A stretch of DNA of 64,000 bases from Megascapheus bottae (taxonomy: Eukaryota > Chordata > Mammalia > Rodentia > Geomyidae), in NCBI GenBank assembly GCA_024803745.1, contig JANJXV010000006.1, forward strand, positions 46,655,001 through 46,719,000. The letters run 5' to 3'. This document shows positions 34,263-49,872 of this stretch, piece after piece (the first letter of the stretch is position 1; every line of letters starts with the position of its first letter). The notes under the pieces were generated by a model. The model was not told where the DNA came from, did not search any database, and saw only the letters and a program-made list of their open reading frames with translations. The position numbers were made by a program, and so were the translations under genes.

Positions 34263-34630
34263 AATTCCTATTTTCTTAACCTCACTTGTAAACATAGATT
34301 TTATCATTAGGAAATTATTTCAGTAACAGGTATGAAGTAGGAAATCCGACTTTATTATTATAATTTTTAGTGTGGCTATACAGCTGTCTCAACAAAACTC
34401 ATGATTTCTTCTTTTGATCTGAATGAAATGCTTTCTCATATATAATCATATGACACATACATAATGTTTTCATTTTAAATATTTAAAACTTAAGAGTCTA
34501 TGTTTTTTGTTCTATTCTTGACTTCATAGTCTATTTCTTTGATCCATTTATTTATATCCAAATATCATATTGTTTTTATTAATATCACTTTACAACTTAG
34601 AATTTCTGGTTAGTTTGTCCTTTCACAATT

Positions 34631-34667
34631 TTTTCCCTTCCTTCCTTCTTTCCTCTTTCTTTTCTTT

Positions 34668-34723
<56 letters not shown>

Positions 34724-34897
34724 TCCTAGTCAGGGCCTGAGCACTGTCCTTGGACTTTCTCAAGCCTAGAGCTCTACCACTTGAGCCTCAGCACCACTTT
34801 CAGCTTTGTTTCTATGTATGTGGTACCAAGGAATCGAATCCGGGTCTTTGTGCATGCTAGGCAAGCACTCTACCACTAGGCCAAACTCCAGGCCCCC
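34631..34897 (-). repeat. IDL-Geo-type SINE with expanded (GAAA)n tail
   Basis: The SINE body is 34727-34897 on the minus strand, lacking the last bases of its Geo arm. Where the A tail should be there is a (CTTT)n tract on the plus strand (34631-34726), that is (GAAA)n on the SINE strand. Confidence 0.88.
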
Positions 34898-35171
34898 ACA
34901 AATTTATTTTTCTATTTTCAACTTTATATTATTTTTCAGAGTTAGTTTGTACCTAGCTAGGCACAGACAACAATTTAGAGATCATGTTAAATTCATTGAT
35001 TTACTTAGGGGGAATAGAAGGTTTTACAGGCTATATTTTTTCTATAAGAAAAGTTATTTTGCATGTGTTTTCCATCAGTAGCATATTAAAAATGTTCCTC
35101 ATAGAAATCTTGCACATCTTTATATTTGTCACAGTGATAAAATAGTAGAGAGTATTCAAAGATCATTTGTT

Positions 35172-35251
35172 TCATCCTTCATTTCTTCCTTCATTCTTTC
35201 CTGCTTTCTTTCTCTTTTTCTCTCCCTCCCTCCCTCCTTCCCTTCCTTTTA
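35172..35251. repeat. Polypyrimidine-rich tract
   Basis: ttcctt, tttctttctc and ccctccctccctcc blocks with few interruptions. Confidence 0.85.
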
Positions 35252-35399
35252 TTCTCTGTATCATTAATGAAGATACCACAAAGCATTAGAATCACAGAGA
35301 TTTTATTTTTTAGCTTTTTCACTTCTTAATACCTGTCTTAAAGAAAAGCATGAAGAATTAGCAAAAAAGAAACATTGTCTCAGAAACAACTATTGCAGA

Positions 35400-35560
35400 T
35401 ATTTTTTTTCCAGTGCTGCAGACTGAACCCAGGACCTTGCAGATACACTGTGTCTTTGATGCTTTGAGACAGGGCTTTGCTGTGGCCTCAAACTTGAAAT
35501 TCTCCTGTTTTGTCCTCCCAAGGCCTGGGCTTCAGACATATTTGCACACCCTGTCCATGT
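35400..35560 (-). repeat. Old ID plus B1 composite SINE
   Basis: Reverse complement: an ID-like block (tgcagactgaacccaggacc) then a B1-like block (gagacagggctttgctgtgg, gtcctcccaaggcctgggc). Confidence 0.6.
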
Positions 35561-37555
35561 CTTATTTTTTTTAAAAAAAACAAATAAGTCTGTACAGAAT
35601 AACAAAACCATCCCACCTGTGTCTAAAAGTACAAAACTCACAATGTAAGTCACAGGACAAGAAAAGGGGACAGGCTGGAACTGTGCTATTTAGTGCTTGT
35701 GCTTGGAAAGGTCAGTACAAGCTCCTCAAATGATGCTGGTTGTTATTTCTGAACCCATCACCTGACCAGGCTCTCTGGGGGCACACTATATTTAGATGCA
35801 CGGAGAATGGATGCATGAAATGGAGCCATGTGACCATAAACATCTAACTCTGGTGCAGTTACTTAATGAAAACCATGTCATACAATTCACAGTGTATCTA
35901 TAATTCACAGTGATATCTATAATATTCTCAAGCAGATATATTGCTTATCTGATTTAAATGGAAAGAAATGTTTGAAATAAACATGGATTATAACTATTGT
36001 CACAGAATGTATGGGAGAGTGCTTACACTTCGTCCATTCATTTATTGATCCCTTACAGTGTGTTCAGGCCCTGTCACCTGCATGTCACTCTGAAGCCTAA
36101 AAGTTATATGGTAAGGACAGATGAGGAATTTTAGCTCTAGAGATCACATCTAGAATACTGGCTTCTTTTGTGGCAATACAGTTGGCTGTCTTCTCAGCTG
36201 TTTGCTCTTTAAATTTATGTGGTCTGTCAAGGAGAAAGTTCCATAGATATCATGAACTATATGCCATGTCACCCCACTTACATGTAGAATAAAGGTTCAC
36301 ATGGCACTAAGTCAAAACACAAGAAGATAACCCACTTTCACTGCATAAAAAAGACTTTGCAGGTTCAACAAGAATGCACCATGCCCACACAGAGACTAAA
36401 ATAAAAGCACCAAAGCAGTATGAAATGTGGAGACATTTTATTGGCAATAAGTTGCCATCTCATGCTCAAGGACTAAGAACAAAACAAAGAAAGGCAAGTG
36501 TAAATGGTACACCGCCATGGGTATTTGTCCTGTCTGAGTCTACTTAGATGTCACCAGGGTTTTCATGTCAGCTGTCTTTTTAGCCAAAGAAAACCTTTGA
36601 AAATTTTGAGATTTGTGATCTGTAGAGTGGTATCCTTCAACAGATTTTGACTTTCTTCCTTCCAAAATAAAGTTGCAACTGAAACCTATGACTTACCAAG
36701 AATTTGGCCTAAGCTGCAGCATAGTTCAAGTTCACAGGATACTCAAACTGGGTCAGTGATCAGAAGACAGATAGTAAATAGTCCATGCTTACTTAAGAAG
36801 GGATTTTAGTCTGTAAAAAATATGACCATGGTGAATGACTGTAACTAAAACTCTACAGTCAGTAAAAAAATTCAAGAGACAATGAGAAATGTCCCCAGGC
36901 TTACTTTGAGTCCTAATCATGAGATTTCTCCTACAAGTGGCATAGTGTAATAGAGAGAGATAGTTTCTGGGTGAATGTTTCAGAGATGTGAGGACAAGGA
37001 ACACGATGAAACCCTAATGCTTTAGCAGATTACTGACTGCTGGTAGAGCATTATTATTAGCCTGTGTGAGCCTGGCCTTCCTAAGCTCTATGCTTAGCAG
37101 ATGCTGAAGGACTCTCAACCTGAGCATCTCTCCATCCACAAGACAAAGGACATTTGTTATACTCCAGTGTTGAAGATCATTTAGTGACCTAGAGGAACCC
37201 CACGATCTCCTCAGAAGGCCACAGGCTGCCATGTGAATGAGACATTTTCTCCTCTGTTGTTTCAGAGGCAAGATAAGTGGAAGATACCAAGAGGCTAGTG
37301 TGTATTCTATAGGAAGGCCTTTGGGGCCTTCCTTTGTTAGTCTTTTAAGGAATGATTAGTAAGTTCACTACACCAAACCATAGTTAATGCAGCAAGGATA
37401 ATTTTATGTGGAAGTTGAAAAGGAATTTTAGGCAGTATGAAATAATTAGGGATACTATGCTTATGGGAAAATTGCTGAAAATATTCCTAGCAAGTCAGAG
37501 AAAGGCGTACTTGGAGGTAGGAGGTAAAATCATTGCTATTTGTAGATGATTTGTT

Positions 37556-37657
37556 AGAAGTGGTTCTGTGGTTCAAGTGGTAGAGTGATAGCCTTGAGCT
37601 ACAGACCTCAGGGACAGGACCCAGGCCTAGGGGTCAAGTCCCACGACTGACCAAAAA
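37556..37657 (+). repeat. Lone Geo-type SINE arm
   Basis: agaagtggttctgtggttca, gtagagtgatagccttgagc, then gtcccacgactgacc and an A run; no left arm upstream. Confidence 0.65.
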
Positions 37658-37721
37658 AATTGTAGATGGTGTGACTGTTTATTTAGAAAATCCCAGAAAA
37701 TTAGCTATAATAATCAAATAT

Positions 37722-37906
37722 AAAGAGAAAGGAAGAATGAGAGAAAGAAAGGAGGGAAGAATGAAGGAAGAAATGAAGGAAGGGCAAGATGAAAGCATGG
37801 AAGGAAAGGGAGAAAGACAGAAGAGAAGAAGGAAGGAAGGAAAGCAGAAAGAAAAAGGGAGGGAAGGAAGGACGAAAGGTGGGAGGGAAAATGAAGGAAG
37901 GAGTAT
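37722..37906. repeat. Polypurine-rich tract
   Basis: gaaagg, gaagg and gggagg blocks dominate the plus strand with occasional T or C. Open frames over it on both strands are compositional. Confidence 0.85.
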
Positions 37907-38754
37907 CCATGGAAGAATGAGCAAGGCAAATACGCCATGCCTTTGATGGATCCTGAGCACACATCTCTAGGAAACAGACTTCTTCTCTAGCAGTCTTGAC
38001 AACGTGTAACTCTCGCCAGGCTTCCTCTAAATGGAGACAGTAGGAAAAAGGCCTGGTGTGGCTATTTCTGTTTTCTATCATAGCAAGCAGAGGGAAGAGA
38101 ATGGATAAGAAGAACAAAGCTATTCCAGCTCATTGGCAAGACCAGAGAGCTCCTTCCTCAAATCCAGCAAGTCCAGAAAGTCATTTTCTTTTAATGATCA
38201 GACTGTTGCCCTGGGCACTTGCTGAACCGTGCTGTCTACCAGCACGTTCCTTCCCATTTAAACAAGAGACTTTGGCATAGCATCTTGGAGATTTTTTAAA
38301 CTTTTTGGTCAAAGGGGAGAACAATTAAAATTCTCTTTCCTTGACAGGTTTGAATTTGCTTCATAAGATAGTCTTCTTAGAAGAATGGCAGTTAGTCCTT
38401 AAAAGCTAATAGATTAACTCCAGTGGAGTTGACATGATGTTCACGAACACAATTATCACTCAACCCAAGTTTTCCACAGTTCGGACCTATTGATGAGATA
38501 ACTGGGACCTTTTGAATTAGAAATTCTCTTAATACCTTATTCTAAAAGTATTCCCTTAGTCAAAAATTAGTAAAATATATACATTCTTGGAGAGTCATTA
38601 ACTACAAAATTCTTTTCTTTTTCAAAAAGTCTATCTATCTATCTGCCCATTGGAGACATTTTCAGAAACTACCCAGCTAACTCCAGTAAACATAAAAAGT
38701 GAAGAAAATAGTTATTTGTTGTTAAGAAAAGATATTCATTCACTGTAGAACTGA

Positions 38755-38970
<216 letters not shown>

Positions 38971-39285
38971 TAGGCAGGCATTTTGGCTCCTCCCCTTCTC
39001 CCTTCCAAAGAATGGATCTTTGAAGACACCTTTATAAAGCTTTCAGGGCTAGGTGAGCCTCATGAGGTGCCAAGATTGGTCCAAAGGCACGGTGTTTCTT
39101 TTACTTTTCGTGTTCAGAGCTACTCAAGCTTGACTGCCATTAGTAACCAGCTAAAGTGCTAAAATATAGTGATAACCTGCCTGGCTCCACTCCTACAGAA
39201 ATGGACTTAATTTATTTGGAGATGGATGGGCTTGAACATTTGTGGTTTTAGGAATCTTCCCACAATCATCTGTGGGTAAGATGTA

Positions 39286-39288
<3 letters not shown>

Positions 39289-39325
<37 letters not shown>
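39289..39325. repeat. (GT)18 microsatellite
   Basis: 37 bases of GT between atgtatgc and cacatgtg. Confidence 0.96.
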
Positions 39326-39326
<1 letters not shown>

Positions 39327-39329
39327 ACA

Positions 39330-39445
39330 TGTGCTGGTACTTGGGTCTTGAATTTAGGACCTTGTGCTTTTGCTTAGCTTTTTTTTACTTAAGGCCAGCA
39401 CCTTACCACTTGAGCAATACCTCTAATTCTGGATTTTTGCTAAGG
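39330..39445 (-). repeat. Old Geo/ID-type SINE relic, minus strand
   Basis: ggtcttgaatttaggacctt, ccagcaccttaccacttgag. The GT repeat next to it may be the expanded tail. Confidence 0.5.
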
Positions 39446-39888
39446 AATGTTTTACCCCCTGTCCCCAAGATGGCACCTGTACCACCCATCACTGGAGTCC
39501 CTTCTGTAGGTTGTGCTGGTTGCATTCCTCATTTTAATGTGTACCAGATTTTCTGAGGGCACTGTTAAAGTACAGATTCTGACTTATTGGCGTAGGGCCA
39601 CAATGTCACATTTCTACCTGGTTTTTCAGGTGGTGATGGGGCTGCTGGTTGAAGGATACATTTGCTTAATGGAATGTGCTCTGTCACCTCTTTCTGCAGC
39701 ACCAGGGAGGGATGCCCATCTGGGACTCATGAATGAAGTTTTCGGCTATGGATCTGAAAACACTGAGGGGTGCGGGGGTGTGGGGGGAGAGAGAACTTGG
39801 ATATCAGGGGAAAGGGAGAGTCGAGTTTTAAATATGGGTTTGGCTTAGTATTTGATATTGTAGCAACACTATTATCTTCTTTTCTTAA

Positions 39889-40002
<114 letters not shown>

Positions 40003-40479
40003 TAAGTAGAACAGAGCCCAAGCTGGCTGAGGTTAGGCAGGCAGGTTCAGGTGGTCACCTCAGTGTGGCCTCATCCGAGTGTTCTTGGTTTGATGAACGT
40101 GTGTAGATGTGGCAATAATAAAGACTTGTGCATACTTTGACAGCAGTCACGTTCAGGGTGAAGAGAGAACTGGCAGGGATATTTTCTAACTTGAAGCAAG
40201 TGATATATTTATGTTAGGTGTACAAGCACAGGTGCTTTTGTTTAAAATAGTGGTGTTAAAAGGGTCTGGCAATAGTCCTGCTATTTTCCATAGCAAGATA
40301 GGTATCAAGTGCTTAGACAGGCATGGAGAAGAGGATGCCTCTTTATTTTACCATACAATCCATTTGTTTTGTTCTAATGTATACATTAAAGAACTAGTTT
40401 CCTTGACAGGATATAATCCAGGGTCTGAGAACAATTTTTTTAAGTAGAGGAGACTTAGCATATTAAATATTTTTAATTA

Positions 40480-40660
40480 AATGGTTATTATAATGGTATG
40501 TACAGAGGGGTCATTATTACATAAGTCAGGCAAAGAGCATAATTCTTTGTGAACAATGTCACCCTTTCCCTTGCTGTACAGTGTCCAGTGAGTGCCATTG
40601 CTATGTTTGTTCACCCTGCATTTCTAGACTTCCCTGTACACTCTCAAAGATACCCAAATG
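40480..40660 (-). mobile_element. Old L1 3' UTR-like fragment
   Basis: tgtacagaggggtcattatt and acataagtcaggcaaagag, shared with the scrap near 23030 (cagaggggttacagttatgc). It looks like the reverse complement of an older rodent L1 3' end. Confidence 0.5.
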
Positions 40661-42059
40661 AACATACAGAATAATTTAAAAAAAGAGGGAAAGGAAACAC
40701 AAACAGTAAAAAACAAAACAAAGCAAAAAACCCCTCAGCCTTCTGTTTCCATTTCCTGGAGCTCATTTTGATAAATCGTATTTTGTATGATCAGAGGCTC
40801 ATAGGCCTTGTGCCCTTCTGTTCCTAGGAAAAGCTGTTTTGAGGATGTTTGAGTTCTTGGTGCTAGCCATAGAATCTTGCCCTACAGTGGCTATCACTAA
40901 AGAAAACACTGAAAAAAAGAAAGAACTAGATGCTGAGGACAGTTGGGGATGGTGCTGAAATGTTCCTGCATCCTCTCAGATTTATTTTGGAAATGGTCCA
41001 ATGGAGGGACGTGTGTGGAAAGCAGGGGGTGCTACTGTGCAGCACTGTCCCTGATGAGAGCCAGTGTGCCCCTCACCTCTGCCTCTCACCTGCCTGTGAT
41101 CTAGCACAGATTCTACATGCTTTTGAAAATGGCCAGGTCTTTTCTGGGGGGTTCTGCAGCCCCCTGAACTGAATCTGGGCAAAAGGACCAATAACTCAAG
41201 GAGTCACTTGACATCATGAAGATCTGCTGGACAGCAGCTCTGTCTTATGTATTTTTGAACCCCCAGAATTTATCCATGGGGCCTGGAATATTGTAGGTGA
41301 TAAAAAATATACCCAGGAGAGAATTCTGAGGAGAAAGCATGAAGATTGGACGTCTATCTTTTTTTTGTATTTCTCAAGAAAAATCTATAAGCAAAGTAGA
41401 CTGGAGGTTGGCAAGAGTTCATGGATACTAAGTGATGAAAAGTGTAATGTATTTTTATAGAATTTTGTTTATTTATTATTAACCTGAAAATTAGCTCATA
41501 AATATCAGGCGGCCAGGCTTTTCTCCTGGGAGTGAGGGCTTGTCAACAGGCGCCTCTCTCAAATGAGGTAAAGACATGAGAAAGTAAAGTACATTGCCTG
41601 GCACATTCATCATTTTCTCATCTGCCAAAGGGGATAGGGAGAGGTTGAGGGTGCTGACTGAATATCAACACTGCTGAAATTTAAAAAAAAAAAAGCCTTC
41701 TTGCTGTCTCAGACATTTCCAAACAAAATTGAACAATTCAAGCAAACAAGGTCACCATCAGCAGTTGAAAGTACTTTGGTTCATTTCATGCTCTTGTAAA
41801 AATAGCTAAGGTGAGATAATAAACAATCTTGAGCCAACCAAGGAAGTGACGCCTGTCTTAACTCAGAGAGACCAGAGGCATGGAGATATCTCTCACAGCC
41901 TCCATGATGCTCCCTGATCAGATCTGGTCAGTTCTACATGGACCTGCTCTGGCCTCACCAGCTGTCTTTCCAGTTCCAGAGCTGTATCTCATTAAGTTTG
42001 TTGACCAAGAAGGTCAAGTAGACACTGGCACTCAGCTAAAGAAGATTTTACAAGTCAGG

Positions 42060-42179
42060 TAGGGTGAGCATACTGTGATCCTAGCATTTGGGAGTCAGGG
42101 GCAGGAAAATTGTGAATTTGAAGCCAGCCTGGGCTACATGGAAAGACTCTGTCTCACAAAACAAAACAAAACAAAACAT
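42060..42179 (+). repeat. B1-like monomer
   Basis: tgatcctagcatttgggagt, agccagcctgggctacatgg, then a (CAAAA)n tail. Confidence 0.75.
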
Positions 42180-42473
42180 TGAAAAGGTTTTGGAGATTTC
42201 TTTCTTTGGGAGCCATGTTCCCTTCTTTTAATTCTGCCCTCTGTGGAAATGCAGAAATTGTGCCATTTTCTTCCTTTCTGCCATTATTTCCGGGTTTCCT
42301 TAAGACACTGTGCTATATGCTCATGCGGTGTATGAGACAATGGACATATGTCAGATGCATAGTGAGGGCTTGGGGGAATCCTGGGGTAATCTGACTGGGG
42401 TTAGGAGGACAAAGAACAAATTCTTTAATCAAAGATATAGTCCTGAGGGTATGTGAGGTCTTGGTGTTTGTGA

Positions 42474-45311
<2,838 letters not shown>

Positions 45312-45363
45312 TCCTTGGCTTTTAGAGTTTGCGAGAACAAGAATTAGAAAATTCTTTTTCTTC

Positions 45364-45366
<3 letters not shown>

Positions 45367-45403
<37 letters not shown>
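45367..45403. repeat. (GT)18 in the CMYA5 3' UTR
   Basis: 37 bases of GT, 56 bases after the stop codon, so the mRNA would carry a UG repeat. Confidence 0.96.
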
Positions 45404-45404
<1 letters not shown>

Positions 45405-45923
45405 TCTACTGTCCTTTTATTTAGGTGCTACATATTATTCAAAAAGTTTCTCATGCATTCACACTAGTAAAAGCTAATAGCACAGTGATTAATTAGCACA
45501 TAAGCTGCACCCACAAGGACACCTTGACTGTGTAGAGAGTATGTGGATAAAGCCTCTGCCCTTTCATTCATATGTATTTGAATTCTTTCCTAAGTTAAAA
45601 GGACTTATACCAAACTAGACAAATGGACTTTCCCCTGTCTTACTGACAAAAGAAATCCTCTGATGGGCAGGTCAAATTGAAGAGAGAATGCTGCGCTAGT
45701 GATAATATCTCCTCTGACAAAGAGATAGGGATATTTTCCACACAAAAATGTCACCTCACCTCACTAAAGGATAATGAATCCTAATCATTAGGGAAAGTAT
45801 TTTAGCAGATCTAAATTTATAATGAATTCTTTTGTAATATTGCATACTGTAGAATGTGAGTCTCATTTTCTTGTAATTTTAAATGGAGAAAAGTATGTGA
45901 TACTAGAACTTGCCATTTTGTTA

Positions 45924-45929
45924 AATAAA
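45924..45929 (+). promoter_or_regulatory. CMYA5: Polyadenylation signal AATAAA of CMYA5
   Basis: Canonical AATAAA within ttaaataaatgg, followed within 35 bases by GT-rich sequence. It is the only canonical hexamer I noticed in the first 650 bases after the stop. Confidence 0.8.
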
Positions 45930-45950
45930 TGGTTAGAGTCTTATAAACAA

Positions 45951-47306
45951 AACATCTTGTGTGAACTTATTTTGGATAATTTACCAGTGTAGCATTTCTA
46001 GACCAGGACATCCTGCAGAGAAAATCTTGTCACACATTTGAGTGGGTTGTGCTCCTATTGATTCTTATGTGAGAATTTTGTACTCATATATTACAAAATC
46101 AAGCTACTCTCCATCCACAAAGCTCATAAAGTTGACTTAAAATCAACTTCCAGACATTAAGGATATCATTTGACTAAAAAATGGTTTATTATATTTATCT
46201 ATTCTGTTGAAATTTGTCAAACTCTTCCAAAAGTGTGTACAAAGTTGATAAATGTAGAATATATGTTGAGATGATTGTTCTTGATCTGTATAAATGCTTT
46301 ATTCACATTTACATTATATTATGAATTCCAACTTTAATATTATGAATTCAGTTATTTTGTTAAATTGAGAAATGACACTTGACTATTGGGATATATTCTA
46401 ACATTTATTTAATAATTAGAAAACTCACTCTGCATCTGAGTCTGTATTAATTGAACCCCTTGAAGGCCTTTACTACATTGTATTGAAATTTGAGCAGTTA
46501 TTGACAAGATGAATTTTTTTGTGAAACCAGAAGAATAACTTACTGCTTTGTGGAAGATGTTATCTTCATTTTTCTCAAGGCTTGAAATTGTTAGCCCCAC
46601 CCCAGGCCTTTATCACCTTTCTTGTCTTTCTTTCCCTCCCCTTCCCCTCCCTTCCCCTCCCCTTCCTCCCTCTCTCGCTCCCTCCCTCCCTCCCTCCCTT
46701 CTTCCCTTTCTTCCTTTGGAAGGAGATATACTATAACATTATAGTAGAAGGAACCACACAATTTTCAGAATTTGTTTCTGTTTGTATTTATCCAAAAGCA
46801 GACCTAGTCCTGAGTGCTGGCTCTTTGTATTGATGATTTCTGAAGAAACACTTGGGCAAGTGGAGAAAGTGAGATGACAGGAAGGGGTGACACCCATAAA
46901 ACTCTTGTTCTATGAATGGGTTATCACTACAGTGCATAGCCTGAGCCCAAGACCCTTCTGGAAATCACATGGAACAGGTGAGAGGCTGGCTTTTAACCTA
47001 TCTCAATATATGGAGCACTGCCTAGAGGGACATTGAATTTCATCCCCCATCTTCTCAGAGTTAATGAGAAGAACAGCTATTCAAGAGGGCACATATAGCA
47101 GCTGAAAAACTGTCCAGTGTAGCTGCAGTTGCTGCAATTCAGTCAGCTGGGGCCAATGGAGTGGGTAACAGGCATGTTGGAAGCTTCATCGTGAAAAAAT
47201 CGAGGTTTAAATTTCACTGGAGCTCTCATTGGATACCTTCTTTGGATAGAGCTTGGATTCTGAAGTTCTGCTTCTAAGTACACAGAATATAGTTATAAAA
47301 TACTGT
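45951..47306. other. 3' flank without recognised gene
   Basis: AT-rich sequence, then a C/T-rich tract at 46619-46716. No exon or repeat family recognised otherwise. Confidence 0.7.
46619..46716. repeat. Polypyrimidine-rich tract
   Basis: ccttcccctcccttcccc and (TCCC)n blocks, nearly pure pyrimidine. Confidence 0.9.
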
Positions 47307-47315
47307 GACAAGACC

Positions 47316-47505
47316 CAGTGACAGGACTCTTGTGGTAGAGTGCTTGCCTAGCATACACAAAGACCTGGGTTTGATTCCTCAGTACCACGTACATAGAAAA
47401 AACTGGAAGTGGTGCTGTGGCTCAAGTGGTAGAACTCTAGCCTTGAGAAAGTCCAAGGACAGTGCTCAGACTCTGAGTTCAAGCCCCAGTATTGGCAAAA
47501 ACAAA
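47316..47505 (+). repeat. IDL-Geo-type SINE with diverged head
   Basis: The body from ttgtggtagagtgcttgcct onward is typical, while the first bases (agtgacaggactc) do not match other copies. It ends in a (CAAAA)n tail. Possible target duplication aaatactgtga / aaacactgtga. Confidence 0.82.
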
Positions 47506-47929
47506 ACAAAACACTGTGATAGTGGGCTTTAGAAGTCCTTCAAATCCTACTGTCCACATATCCCCAGTGAGCACACGGCCCTCCTCTGTCCAAGTCTGCA
47601 GCAAGTGGACAGTGGGAGTTTGGACTCTGGGTCATGAGAGCCATGCTTGCTTCTTCTGCATGGCAGTGACTGATGATTTCCTGCTTGGTGCTTTGGAGGT
47701 TATTGAAGTGCAGACAGACAGCTAAGTAATGTAGTTCCCTGCATGGCTAAGTAATTCTTTCCTCTGGGTCTCTTTCTTCTCTGACTACATTTTCCTTTCC
47801 TTTCTTTCCTCTTCATACACATTGTCAACAAGGTTTGGTCAGAATCCCTCCTCTGAAAGTCTGTCAGGGGTGTTTAATAGTTTAATAAGAGGTCCAGTAT
47901 ATCGTACCCTCTCCTTCAATCCTCAGTAG

Positions 47930-48046
47930 AACCTTGCACAGTGACAATAGTTAATCATTTTGCAGATAAGGAAACTAGTTTTAGAGCCGTTAAATAATTT
48001 GTTCACACCCACAGCCAGCAGGAGGCAGAGTGTGGGTCAATTACAG
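47930..48046 (-). repeat. MIR remnant, minus strand
   Basis: Reads as the reverse complement of MIR: ttttgcagataaggaaacta, then ccacagccagcaggaggcag. Confidence 0.65.
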
Positions 48047-48185
48047 CTCATTTCCTGAATTAAGAATAAAATGTTTTGTCTCATTTTTAAAAACTTGTAG
48101 ATCATTTCTCAATATATGTGGCATGTGAAAATTCCAAGTGTGTATGTACACACATATGCATACATGTATGTATGTGGCTCTGCAT

Positions 48186-48287
48186 CTTCTCCTCTCTCTT
48201 CCCTTCTCTTTCCCTCTCTTCCTTTCCCCTCTCCTTTTCTTCCTCCCCTCCCCTTCTGTCCCCTCTTCCCTCTTTTCCCCTCCCCTT
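48186..48287. repeat. Polypyrimidine-rich tract
   Basis: tcttccctt, ccctctcc and cccctcccctt blocks; overlapping open frames are compositional. Confidence 0.88.
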
Positions 48288-49872
48288 ACAGGGGCACTCA
48301 CATAGCTGAGCCTTTCATAGTCACATAGGCACTTTATAGGTATGTGACTATCTTTCTCCAAACTTTGAACCCCCCCACCTACCCCTCCCCCATCCCCAAC
48401 AGGTTCTACCAAACCAATTATAAATCCAGAGCATCCAATGGTGCTTTGAAACAATTGATCACTCCAATGTTACATAATGTCTTTTTTCCCCCATGTACCA
48501 GGGTCCATGTCGGTTGTTCAGGGTCAATAGTTCTGTAAGTATACATATGGTCAATTAAGTTGGGTTGAACTTCATCTACATAAGGCATTTATGGTTCTGC
48601 AGCCCCAAGGCAAGCTGCTGAGGAGCATTTTAAGGGTAGTATTAGTAAGAGCCCAGTGTTGCTGATACCCTTCCTGATATTCTTGTTCTTGATTTGGCAT
48701 CTGCTGGAGCCAGGGGGTGATCAAGCCAGGGTGACCTCCCTGAGTTGCTGTAGAGCTGCTTGGTAGGGATCAGAAGGGATGACATATTGGAGCAGATCAA
48801 CACCTTTCATTTTCTTTTATGATTGTGCACTTATCCATTTTATTTAAATGGATAACTTTCAATGCTAATGCTAGCTAGCAGTTTCAATTTTTTTCAGTTT
48901 CAAAATTTTAAGGAATATATGAACTTACAAATAGTTGGGGGATAGAGAATATTTAACTTGGACCAAACAGAACTGGGGAAGAATAGAAGCAGTCTTCCAA
49001 GATTTGAAAAGCTGTAACATGGAAGGACATAGGATTACTTTTGCTTTTCCATTAGGTTTGTTGGTTAAAACTCCCATCATTGGGTAGCAGTGAAGGGATT
49101 TGGTGGAAGGGAAGGAAGAGCACCTCGCCAGGAAGGGGCATAGCATTTACTAGGTGCTGAGCACTCAGATTGAGGTAGAATTATTAATTGTCTGAAATAT
49201 CAAAAAATGGGTTTTTGTTGTTGTTGTTCTTGTTGTTGTTCAGGGTCTTTTTTTTCCTCCAACTGTGTTTCCTGAGTACTGGCATTCTCCAGAGATGTCA
49301 AGGGATCAATATGAGAGCTAGTGAGAATTTGCCAAGTGAGCAGATTCAAAGCTCATTCCCACTCCGATTTCATCACAACAGCTTGGTTTCTGTTTTGTAT
49401 AATGGGATCCATTCAACAATTCATTTGATGAAAAGGTCTCTTGAGTTAAAGAGAATCTTAAACCCAGATAATTTCAACTCTTGAGCATGGTGGTTGAAAA
49501 TGCTTCTAAGTCTATTATTTTGTGATTCCGTTACTATCCACATATAGATACAATGCTGATTACAAAATACAGTGCTGTTTCTTACCTCAAATTTCTAGAA
49601 TTCCTCCAGATGATTACATATATTCCTTTGCTTCCTTTTGTCTGTATCATCCCCAAATGTGGATCTAGTGCTCTTTGTGTTTCTCCCAGTACTACTCATA
49701 GAAGCCCACACTGCCAGTGGTTAACAGTCTGGGTTGAAGACTAAAGGCTAGCAAGAGGCATTTTTCAAAGAACATAAAAGAAAGTTGAACATGAAGCATC
49801 TGTTGTGTGAGGAGTTCCTTCTGATCTTGTTTTCAGTTCTGTCTTCCTGCTGTACTGAACACACTAATTTCT

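Larger units (their letters stand above)
45312..45950 (+). other. CMYA5: CMYA5 3' UTR
   Basis: About 640 bases from the stop to just past the AATAAA at 45924-45929; the cleavage site is estimated. It contains a (GT)18 repeat and is otherwise AT-rich. A GT-rich downstream element (cttgtgtgaacttattttgg) follows. Confidence 0.8.
47511..49855. other. Intergenic stretch
   Basis: Contains a MIR remnant and a C/T-rich tract; 48290-49855 has no recognised element. Confidence 0.7.

Noticed and set aside
37014..37271. 85-residue minus-strand open frame in the long intron
   Set aside because: No repeat assigned, but also no recognisable domain, splice context or promoter; length is within chance.
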